From positions 2,116,856-2,180,855 of the forward strand of contig NW_025813938.1 in assembly GCF_021917145.1 (NCBI RefSeq): 64,000 bases of DNA. The letters are read 5' to 3'. Position 1 is the first letter of the stretch. Each line of letters begins with the position of its first letter. This document shows, one piece after another, positions 11,401 to 20,684 of the stretch. This stretch comes from Hypomesus transpacificus. Taxonomy: Eukaryota; Chordata; Actinopteri; Osmeriformes; Osmeridae. The notes below the pieces were generated by a model that saw only the letters and a list, made by a program, of their open reading frames with translations, had not been told where the DNA came from and ran no database searches. Made by a program: the position numbers and the translations under genes.

Positions 11401-12258
11401 GTAGTGCCCCCTTTGATGTGTGATACCGTTGCGGCTGCTGCTGCTGCTGCCGCCGCCGCGGCCGCTGCTGCCGCCAACCCCGTCCTCAACGTGGCAGCTC
11501 TCCTGGCATCTGGAACCCAGGTCACTCCCCAGATCGCCATGGCAGCTCAGATGGCGGCCCTGCAAGCCAAAACGTTAGCGGAGACTGGGATTGCTGTGCC
11601 CAGTTACTACAACCCATCTGCTGTTAACCCCATGAAGTTTGCAGAACAGGAGAAGAAGAGGAAGAAACTGTGGCAGGGGAAGAATCAGGGCATGAGGGTG
11701 AATTCCTTTTTCACTTTAAAATATTTAAATATATTTGTGGTTTGTCTTTGTAATCCTTTTTTTTTTGTATATTACTCATAAGATTTCTTTTTTGTAGGAC
11801 AAGTCCCAGACTGCAGAGTTGTGGGAAAAGCTGAACTTTGGCAACAAGGACCAAAATGTTAAATTTCGCAAACTGATGGGCATCAAAGTATGTATTTATC
11901 AGTTAAACTAAACGCTCTCACCCTTGTTTGTTTTCAGTTGCTAAATCGTATCTAATTTAAACTTGTTTTGGCCACACTATCGATGATATATTTTCACACT
12001 CTATTTCCCTGAGCAGTTTTCGAGCCGTGTAAAGAGCCGTCCGTTCTCTAAATCTGGCTTCTGTCCTTGCAGGGAGAGGAGGAGGGGGAGGCGTCTAAAC
12101 CACTTAACGACGAAGGCTTGAAGACTCTGCAACAACAGGAAGAAATGTTCCGGAACCTGGACGTCCAGTACGAGATGGCCAGATCCCAGACCCACACTCA
12201 GAGAGGGATGGGCCTGGGCTTCTCATCATCCTTCTCTCGAGGGATGGACACCATTTAA
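8439..12258 (+). CDS. rsrc2: Arginine/serine-rich coiled-coil protein 2
   Basis: A nuclear RS-domain protein related to splicing factors. Ten coding exons: 8439-8444, 9051-9201, 9331-9371, 10364-10536, 10623-10754, 10907-11023, 11161-11237, 11405-11697, 11798-11887, 12073-12258, in frame and giving 421 aa (human about 434). The first exon encodes only Met-Ala. Exons 2-6 encode the RS-rich region (RSRSRSKDRKRKS and many SR/KR pairs). Exon 6 carries NTAMDAQEALAR and exon 7 a charged coiled coil. Exon 8 has a long alanine run followed by the highly conserved VLNVAALLASGTQVTPQIAM. Exons 9-10 encode LWEKLNFGNKDQNVKFRKLM and the C-terminal MARSQTHTQRGMGLGF. Intron 3 is nearly 1 kb and holds a candidate poison exon. 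The match to the family is unambiguous. Confidence 0.97.
9626..9701 (+). other. rsrc2: Candidate poison exon in rsrc2 intron 3
   Basis: A 76-nt segment lies between an acceptor (ATACTCAG) and a near-consensus donor (GAAAG-GTAACT). Included after exon 3 (phase 0) it would add 15 residues and then an in-frame TAG, and its length is not a multiple of three. It contains AGAAGA and CGAAGA motifs of the type bound by TRA2/SR proteins. This is inferred from sequence only; the acceptor's pyrimidine tract is weak. Confidence 0.3.
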
Positions 12259-13030
12259 CCACAGCCCACGTTTCGGTTCCTCTCTTTGTACTACCCATTA
12301 GGTTTATACACTCACACCTAGCCCTCAAGTTTGCATGGATGTTACATCGGATCTGTAATTTATTTAGTCATCACATTTGGAAACATTCTCATGCTAAATG
12401 TCAAGTCTGTTGCTGGGTTTGTATCAATGGGGAATCTGTACATCTCTCCAATTATGCAATAGATTAATAATGCTGATGTTTGGATCTGCAAAAGAACTGT
12501 AATTGCATTCTTTTTCTTTTTTACTAAAATGTATATATTTGTGATGGTTTGCAATGGAACATGATGTAGATCAAGTGGAATAATCGTTTACATTCATATG
12601 CCAAGATTTAATGACATTTCTGATATCAACAAAGAAACATTGCGTTTCGGTTTCCTCTTAAAGGTGCAATAAGTAACGTTATCAAAGAAATGTAGATATG
12701 AGAATTGGTGCCCCCAATTCTTGTCTGAACTTTGTGCTTTCCTACAGCTTGAGTTTGGCAGTGGTTTCTAAGCCAATGAGGAAGGCGATTAGCTGGAACA
12801 TAATTGGCTGGAAGTTAGAGGACTGCTTCAAAATTTGAAATTGACATTCCACTGGCACTGAACTGCTATTCAACTTCACAACATGTATATAGGGGGAGAA
12901 AACTGTTTTTACTGAAAATCTTACATATTGTACCTTTAATTGCTTAATCTCCTGAATGGTAATCTGATGTATAGGGATTGTTTCACAACATTGTCCAAAT
13001 TACCAATAAAGTTATAGGTTTGTGGAAGAA
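12259..13030 (+). other. rsrc2: rsrc2 3'UTR with poly(A) signal
   Basis: Follows the stop codon TAA at 12256-12258. The best AATAAA is at 13005-13010. The UTR contains a whole MITE (12658-12939). The minus-strand gene downstream ends at 13199, so the two genes are tail-to-tail with under 200 bp between signal and stop. Confidence 0.6.
12658..12939. mobile_element. MITE with TTAA ends in the rsrc2 3'UTR
   Basis: The left end TTAAAGGTGCAATAAGTAA pairs with the inverse complement of the right end (TTAAAGGTACAATATGTAA); TTAA flanks both. It is about 280 bp with no ORF. It is a different family from the element at 4312-4568. Confidence 0.75.
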
Positions 13031-13198
13031 ATAAGATTACTGTTTCATATTTTCTTGATGTAAAAGTCCCTCAACATTCAATACCCTTGTATTATCTGGT
13101 TTGACTGACACAATTTCACAAGAGTGCAGTTCTGAAGATGCCTTAACATCTCAAATCATAACAGTAGGAAATATTCCACCACATCTCTCAGGACTATC

Positions 13199-14617
13199 CT
13201 ACTTGCATATTAGACTCGAGTACAAAACATGAGCCACGCCAGTGATGAGGTTATGATTCGCAAACTCCAGGATGAGGAGAAGGATGGGGTATTCACTCTG
13301 TCTCTTCCAGTGAGTGGAGTTATCACTGAGGCCCATCCAGTGGAGCAACAGAGTCCTCATGGCTTCAGGAAACAGCTCCGCAGCAAGCGCCTCCGCCGGA
13401 GGCAAATCGGAGATCCGTTCGATGTGCTGCACTTTGAAAGTCTCGACCTGCTGGCTGATGCTGCTGTTAGCTGCATGGAACTGCTGGCCGAGCCAGCGGC
13501 CTACAGACTGCAGAAGGTGGCTGGAGTACACTGAACCGGTCGCTTTGCTCTCGAGCAGCGCTATCACCGTGTCCGCCAAGTCTCTTTCCTCCGGTGGCGC
13601 GCTAACACAGTGCTCGATGTGCTCCAACAGCAGCAAGATGGTGCTCCTCTGATCCATTCCCAGATCACCCTCAGCGGATAACTTGGCTTCCAAGCTCTGG
13701 AGTTTTTGACTGAGGGTAGAAGGTCTCTCGAGAGGGGAGCAGTAGTCGTGATCGGCGGAGGAATCTCCTGAAAGCCCAGACTCGGTCAGAGGGATGTCCA
13801 TGTCTGGAGATGGATTCTCCTTAAAATCATGACTATGCTGGGTGATAAGTTTGAGTTTTAGGTCTTTGTCGTACATCTCTGTGATGTTCTGTTGGGGTGA
13901 TGGATCAACCTGCACACTCAGATTGTAGCTCATTTCCAGAGGGCTGTCGTCTATCTGTGCCTTCCATACATCCTAGGATGAGAATAGCCATGTTTGTTAA
14001 TGAAACCCCCAAAACAATTTGTGAAAGTTGCACGGATGGTGTAATGAGTCACCTGGAAGTGTTCCAAAACAGTGAGCTGTTGTTGTTTACTGTACAATTC
14101 AAAAGCGATTCGGAAAAGACCTTGGATGCTGTAGAACCACAGACAATTGTTGGCAGTTGGTACCCTCAGCCCATGGAACCTGAACGCTAAAATTTTATTA
14201 ACAAAATTAGATGATACATATGGAGGTGAAAATTCGTCTCTTTTTATGTACAGCATCAACATTAACTGGTGCGTTTAACGTACCCGAGGAAAAAATTATC
14301 TTGGTAGCCAAACCTTTCTTTGCAAACTTAGCATGGTATCTGGAACGGTTCTCGGAGCGAATGTCAGTAACGGAGAAAAGATCGGCTCCTAAAAACAGCG
14401 GGATCATTCCCCTCTAAAGGAGAGAAATGACACGGTGAATATGATGGTTAGTTATCTAGTAGTTGCGTGTCAATTCAATGAACTGCACAACAATAAGCAT
14501 ACTCACCTCCAACGGAGAAGTCAGCTTAAAAGAAGTTGCATTTGCCAAGTAAATAAAGCGAATTTTCTGCGTTCCTCCATCCCATTGAGGTAAGTGGATG
14601 GTTGTGAAGGGTGCCAT
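13199..14617 (-). CDS. Uncharacterised four-exon gene, 382 aa
   Basis: I do not recognise the family. The exons 14507-14617, 14284-14413, 14053-14186 and 13199-13972 join in frame with good GT-AG sites (GTGAGT, GTACGT, GTGACT donors), giving 382 aa from MAPFTTIHLPQWDGG to VLYSSLICK. The N-terminal 140 residues alternate hydrophobic and charged residues like a beta-rich domain (IPLFLGADLFSVTDI; NCLWFYSIQGLFRIAFELY). Residues about 150-215 are acidic, serine-rich and probably disordered. The C-terminal 150 are helical and leucine-rich (STILLLLEHIEHCV; MRTLLLHWMGL). There is no signal peptide or clear membrane segment. It lies tail-to-tail with rsrc2 and head-to-head with zcchc8 (390 bp between start codons). 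As I recall it, the human locus has no gene here. Gene structure is well supported; function is unknown. Confidence 0.85.
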
Positions 14618-15007
14618 GATAAAAAAAATCTGCATCAGCTGATATCAGTCACATCACCGATCACCAACATCGTGCCGAATAAACCTTAACTTGAACGGAT
14701 CTTGCCGAGTCAAACGTTTTGACTCACCCACTCAGGGAAAAACAATACTACAAATTCGGTCATAGCCTGCAAAGGTATGATAGCCAGGGTACCAACACGA
14801 GAAAGCGTAAAAAAATTGTGTCAATTAATAAACTGAACGTATCAAATGCACTTTAAGAACACTGTTGAGCGTTCGTGTTTTGAGGCCTCTTGTCTCGATG
14901 AAGAAGGGGTGGAGCGTGTATCTTGAACACGTGGCATGGTAGAAGCCAATGAGTGATATTGTGTGTATTCGTTTGGCCCTCTGAACTCAAGACAATCCAC
15001 AGTGAAG
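14618..15007. promoter_or_regulatory. 390-bp bidirectional promoter, unknown gene / zcchc8
   Basis: It separates two divergent start codons. It contains a palindromic E-box CACGTG at 14928-14933 and a CCAAT at 14946-14950, both about 60-80 bp upstream of the zcchc8 ATG. No TATA box is evident. Shared promoter use is inferred from spacing. Confidence 0.6.
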
Positions 15008-18000
15008 ATGGCGGAGGTTGATTTTGGTGACAGCGAGCTCTTTCAGCAACTGGATGACAGTATGCCTGTCTCCTCTCACATTCGGTTTACTGATCAGGAA
15101 ACGGATCAGGAGGACACTCCTAAATTTAAGGAGAAGCTGGGGGGGTGTGAGGAGACGAACCAGAGGCTGATAGAAGAGAATATCCTTCTTGTGTTGCTAG
15201 CAAATCAGCTAGTTTAGCTAGCTCTAGCTACCTAGAGCTAGTGGTGTTTAAACGTGTTTTGAGATGCGTCGCCAGCTAGCAAGCTAATAGACTTTATTTC
15301 GTAGATTGATGTGGATGGGACAATACATAGCTTGCGCATTCAAATTACTTTCCGGTACCAAATGTATATTCTTTCAGTTACACTTATTTCTAATGCATGA
15401 ACACGTACGCAATAAATCCGCTTGCTGTTTTGGCTCCGCTACTGGTTTCGTTTCAATGAAACCGAACTGACCAATAATCCAACATACTTTGTAATTTCCC
15501 CTGTAAGATGTCACACTTTTCCTCATTCATAATAAGTGAGGAAAAAAAGTGACCACGTGTTCCTTGACAGTCATAGTCCACGTAATAATTTCCTTAAAAA
15601 ATGCCCACATCAGGATCTGAAAAGGAAGTTGCGCACCCTGACAAGGCCAAGGTAATTGACACAACTCCAATTGAATGCACTTCCATAAGTTGACTTGAAC
15701 ATTGCACTGTTATCTTTTAACGTTTTCTGTCGTATTTATCTCACCCAGCGGGCTCCTTGTTGACAACATTAAAACAGATGGGCCGCTTCTTCAGATCCTT
15801 TTTGCAAATAACAGCATCTCAAAGTAGGTGGATGTTTTGTTCCGAAATAAACATTTATTTTTTAGTATTCAAATAATGCGTTATGTCTAACTAGTTCTAA
15901 CTCCCAGGCAATGCCGTCAAGAAGTTGAAGACTGCGTATGCAGTGTCATTCAGAAACATCAGCAACAAGCAATTGAGAAAAGTTCATCCTACAATGTATC
16001 CCCTCAGGTATTCAAACACGTGTGTAAAATCAGTGTTTCAATGAAGGTTAGCAGGAAAAACATGGGTAAAAACTTATAATATCCAAAACATTATTTTGCT
16101 TCCAGGCTTCAAGTTTTGTTATGGAAGAAGATCACACGTTCAAAACCCCCTGCAGCATCAAAACAGTCACTGAGGCCTTCAGTGTGAGTCTGCAATCTAT
16201 GCTCCTACCAGACCAGGGTTACAATATAATTCCTTACCAATTGTAATTCTGGTTTCTGACTTCCTGTAGATGGTGGGAAGTGTCCTGTATTTCACCACGT
16301 TCTGTCTAGACAAACTTGGACAGCCGTTGCTGAATGAAAATCCTCAGCAGACGGATGGATGGATTGTCCCAACGTATCTTTCAGCCTGCCAAAATGCTGC
16401 CCCTTCGCGTAGCAGTCTGTCTGTGTGTGTCTGTGTACTGTGCGTGTTTGTCACAACTTTGAGTTCCTGAATTGTTGTAAAGATATCAGCAGGTGTTCAA
16501 CCAGGTCATTGCCGTAGATGGCCAGGAGGTCCAGATTAAAGAGAGAAGGTGAGCCAGAGCTCTTTACGGTCTTGATGTGAAGAAAACCTGTGGTATAGTG
16601 TTTCGGTCTTACTGCTAATTGTGTGTGTCTGTGAACAGGTCTAAACCATCCTGTTTCAACTGTGGGTTAACCGACCATCAACTGCGAGACTGTCCAATGG
16701 TAACAAGCCTCAAGTCTGTCTGTCCATGTGACTGCTAACTTCAGTTGTCTTTAGACAACTGCTTTTGAATCCCCTCGCCAACGTTTCTCTGAATGTTGTT
16801 TCTCCCAGCCAAAGGACATGACTCGTATCAATGAGAAAAGGAAGGAGTTTTCTCAAGGCAACAACCAGATATCAGGCAACCAGCGCTACCATGCAGAGGA
16901 GGTGGAAGAGAGATTTGCCAAATACAAACCTGGCATCCTGAGGCAAGAACTAAACAAAATGAGTCAAGTCGCAAGTGTATCGATTCTTCATTTTAGTAGT
17001 ACAAGTGGAGATATTGGCTTAGTAGTGTGCTTTGATTCATTTCTTTGTTTGTGGTGTTGGATAGTGAGGATCTGTTGAATGCCTTGGGAGTCAATATGAA
17101 CACTCTCCCCCCGTTCATCTACCGGATGAGACAGCTAGGCTACCCTCCTGGCTGGCTCAAGGAAGCAGAAACTGAGACCTCAGGTCTCACGCTATACGAC
17201 GGCAACGGTATGGTTCCAATCGAAGATGGCAGTTGAACTGAATAGCTACAGCCGTTCTGGCTGAGGCACGTTTGAATCTAAACAGATATTCACCAGGCAG
17301 CTTTGCATGTGAACTGTTCAATTTCTTCTTCTTCTCTAGTGTCGAGTGACGGTGATCTAACAGAGGAAAACGATGGACACAGAATCTCCTATGACGTGTC
17401 CAAGCTAGTAGATTTCCCAGGCTTCAATGTATCTACATCACCCACCGTGAAAGATGTGAGTTATCTATGGCGTTTTAAATGTTGGGCCATCAACGAGTAC
17501 CCTCAACCCAGCACCTCGCAATAAACCTGTTCTTGCAACTTGAATATAAGCTTGACACTCATTCAACAAGCACAGTGTGTGGCGATGTTCAACTGTATTT
17601 TTAAATGTATTTTCCTTTCACTTACAGGATTACAGGCTATATGGCTCAGTTCCAATGCAGCCTAACCACTTGAAGGAAAACTATGCTGCCTATCTGTCCA
17701 GCAGTTTTCCAACGGTATTGCTACCTACTTATGCCATGCTTGAATTCAATTGGAAAAACCATTTGCATCACCCTCTATCAGCCTTTCTCTATCCTGGTCC
17801 TCGGGACTCCCTGTCCTGCATGTTTTTGATGTTTCCCTCTTCCAACACAGCCGATTCAAATAATAACTTGTCAGTTGGGTGTGCGCACAAAATACAAACA
17901 GTTTTATTTTGTTTTTAGACGGACTCCAACTGCAACAAGAGACGACATGAGTTTGAATCGACGCCTCGGCAGACAAAGAAGAGACGATCTAACTCCGACA

Positions 18001-19236
18001 GTCACGGTTCAGACATGGATGTTGATTCAGGTGGAGTGCTCAGTCTGGGCCAAGCCTGGTTTATTTGAAAAAAAACCCCATCAGCTACAGCTGCACAACA
18101 GAAGGGGGGGTTTGTTTCTCCCGGATCTCGCTTGCATAGCTGCAAAAACGTTTTTTTCTCCTAACGCTTTCTCCCGTCTCTCTTGTCCAGATTACAGTTC
18201 CCCCCGACACCACCGGAGCTCAGACGGTTTCCAGTTTCAGCCTCCGCTTCCTCCCGGCTCACCCTCCTTCGGCTCACCCCCTCCTTTGCCCCAGAGCACC
18301 CCCCCTGCGACTCCCACTCCACCCCCTCTCCCCAAAGGTACCCCTCCCCTTACCCCCACCAACGGCTCCCCAGCTTTACGTGGACGGGCCTGGGGAAGTG
18401 GTGAGGAGGCCGGGGCCGGGGCTGGGGCTGGGGAGGAGGATGCTTTGACCCTGGAGGAGCTGGAGGAGCAGCAGAGGCTGATCTGGGCGGCATTGGAAAA
18501 CGCAGACACAGCCACCAACAGCGACTCGGAAACGCCTGCCTCTGGAACGCCTGCCTCTGGAACGCCTGCCTCTGGAACGCCTGCCTCTGGAACGCCTGTC
18601 CCCAGCTCTCCCAGCATCTCCACCCCCGTCCATGTTGACACGGAAACAGAAATGGAGGAAGGTGATACTGAAGAGGAGCAGGGCGCGGTTGAGCTGCCCG
18701 GTGGGAGCCAAGAGGATGAGGATGGTGACGGTGCCACAGTGCTCGCAGTTAAACCCAGTGAGCTGCTCATGGCACAGGACAGTCCACAGATCCCTGAACA
18801 AATGAGAGTTCTAGAAGACAGTCCTGAAAGCCCTGCTCCAAAACAGGCCCAAGAGGAGAGTCCTGAAAGCCCTGCTCCAAAACAGGCCCAAGAGGAGAGT
18901 CCTGAGAGCCTTGTTCCAATGCAGGCCCAGGAGGAGAGTCCCGAAAGCCCTGTTCCAATGCAGGCCCAGGAGGAGAGCCCTCTCAGCCCTCCTTCTATCA
19001 AGGTCCAAATCCGGTCTCTGAGTCCTGAGTCATGCCAGGGGGCAGTGGAAAGTGAACTTTCAGAGTCCACAGGGAAGGTGTCAGCGGTGCCCCATCGGAG
19101 TAAGTTTGCAGAGGGCATCATTCCATTTGAGGACACTCCAGAATACACAGAGGTTGCCGAGGCGACTGGGACCTACCTACGAATCAAAGACTTGCTGAAA
19201 GGTTCCCCCCGAAATCAGTCAAAAAACAAGAAGTAA
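15008..19236 (+). CDS. zcchc8: Zinc finger CCHC domain-containing protein 8 (NEXT complex scaffold)
   Basis: ZCCHC8 joins RBM7 and the helicase MTREX in the nuclear exosome targeting complex, which degrades promoter and other unstable RNAs. Fourteen exons: 15008-15190, 15614-15651, 15749-15823, 15908-16007, 16106-16183, 16270-16373, 16483-16548, 16639-16699, 16809-16942, 17065-17207, 17340-17455, 17628-17714, 17919-18030, 18191-19236; 780 aa in frame (human about 707). There is an N-terminal coiled coil. The CCHC knuckle CFNCGLTDHQLRDC falls in exon 8. The PSP domain (RYHAEEVEERFAKYKPGI, then LPPFIYRMRQLGYPPGWL) is in exons 9-10. Exon 13 encodes a basic KKRR signal. The C-terminal exon holds FQFQPPLPPG, DALTLEELEEQQRLIWAALE and the MTREX-region-like TYLRIKDLLKGSPRNQ. 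Intron 9 starts with GC, not GT. The exon 1 donor (GTGTTG) is weak, so that boundary is less certain. Exon 14 contains two coding minisatellites that account for part of the extra length. Confidence 0.96.
17790..17870. repeat. Relic of foldback repeat (see 54290-54510)
   Basis: ATCCTGGTCCTCGGGACTCC, CTGTCCTGCATG and CCAACACAGCCGATTCAAAT match one arm of the inverted element at 54290-54510. It lies in zcchc8 intron 12. Confidence 0.6.
18531..18600 (+). repeat. zcchc8: 15-bp coding repeat in zcchc8 exon 14
   Basis: Four to five near-identical units of ACGCCTGCCTCTGGA encode TPASG repeats in a low-complexity part of the protein. Confidence 0.9.
18818..18980 (+). repeat. zcchc8: 39-bp coding repeat in zcchc8 exon 14
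   Basis: Four units encode 13-residue repeats of the type ESPESPAPKQAQE. The frame is preserved, so copy number changes would alter protein length without a frameshift. Confidence 0.9.
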
Positions 19237-20513
19237 GATGAGGCATCTATGAATTATTAAATTCCAGGGACACTTCGTTATTTTTTTGTCGGTCTGTGGA
19301 GCTATATTTTTTTATGGAGATGTAACAGAAGTTGGCATTGGAACAGTTTGATGGCATTCAAACGTATTTTAATTATTTTTCTTTGTAATTGGCTACATGT
19401 CTTTTTTGTGCATTGCTCCTGTCAATTCAGGTTCAACATGACTTTCATGTTCTTCAAACCACTTTTGTAGCAATGGTAACAGCCATGTTGCCCTTTGGGT
19501 TTTTATAACGTGTTTTATGTACTGACATGTTTTTATCACCAATTGCAAATATATTTGTAACAATATTTAACTTGCGCCCTGAAATCTCTGCACACATGGC
19601 TATCATTGGCAACTTTTATCTGTGGACGTTATTTTGACTGGTCACCATTCTTTTTTAACTGGGTAAAACGGATCTTGTTTAATCATGTAGCGATCTCATT
19701 TAAGAATCGGAATATTCGTTCAAATGTTCAAGTTGTCAAATGTTATTTTTGGTTACAAGATTTCAGTGTTCGTAGAATGACTCAAGGGGGCAGCAACGTA
19801 TTGAAACTCACGCTGTCTATCAGGAATACGGCTCGGTCTCATAAGATCAACAACATGCTATGTTCCTCAAAATACAAACGCATTGAAATGACAAAGTAAT
19901 CTAGGGAAGGGCTGATAATTGATGGCCTAAATTTGTTTGTTACGTTTGTTATCAGTCAGTGTTTTAGAGTGGCACGGTCGCAAGAAAGTCCCGGGTTCGA
20001 TTCCCGCTTTTGACTGTTGGTATTGAGGGTGGGCCTTTTATAAAAACCAATGCAAAGACACATTTCTTCAGTGGCCCTAACGTGTGTGTGTGTGTGTCCA
20101 CATTGTGACATTAATAAAGGATTATTCGATCTTTGTAGGAGAATATATCAGAATGTTAGTGTAGAGTTGATTAGGATGGAATCTTTTACTGTAGTCTTAT
20201 TCTTGCTATATTTTGCACGGTGCAAAATTGCACCTTATTTCACGCTTTAAATTTTATTTGGAAAGTGTGAAGTTATTGTAGTAAAGTCAGATATGTCAAA
20301 GACGGATGGTATTCAGAGAAAAATATGAACCTAGGGCACTGCAGAGGACCGTCTGAACACCTGTTGGACATTGCCCAAGTATTTTTATGATATGAATTAC
20401 CCGGTATTTTCTGGTTGTTTGCAGGGAAATGTATCTTATGACGTAACAAATTCAAGTTGACACATTTTTTAAATGTAATTGTGGTAGGTTGGAGGAGCGA
20501 TACCACTTGGTCT
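19237..20513. other. zcchc8 3'UTR and intergenic spacer to clip1
   Basis: AT-rich sequence without convincing genes. A B-box-like GGGTTCGATTCCCGC at about 19994-20008 is probably a SINE relic, and AATAAA occurs near 20112. The ORF-like stretch at 19606-19899 has no recognisable similarity or coding character. Confidence 0.5.
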
Positions 20514-20684
20514 TTACGTCATACCTACTACTTCTCATTCGGCCCCTCGTGAACGATTGGAATGGTCCTGCTGTAGGAATTCGACCTGCTGGATTGCAAA
20601 CCTTCGTTGGAGACGGTTAAGCAAAACGGGGAGGCGTTCACTCGTTTCTATCTTTTCATCTTGGAAATCAAATGCGAACGTCAG
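20514..20684 (+). promoter_or_regulatory. clip1: Probable clip1 promoter and non-coding first exon
   Basis: A CRE-like TTACGTCA lies at 20514-20521. A strong donor (CGTCAG-GTGAGA) at 20684/20685 ends a plausible untranslated exon 1. The next exon starts at about 24496 after TTTTCTTACAG and carries the start codon. This is inferred from position and splice sites. Confidence 0.5.

Noticed and set aside
17875-18190. Reading zcchc8 exon 14 as a single ORF from 17875
   Set aside because: The frame crosses exon 13 in the wrong phase; splicing 18030 to 18191 restores the family sequence.
18237-19148. 303-codon minus-strand ORF
   Set aside because: Antisense of the repetitive, GC-rich zcchc8 exon 14; it has no independent similarity or splice context.
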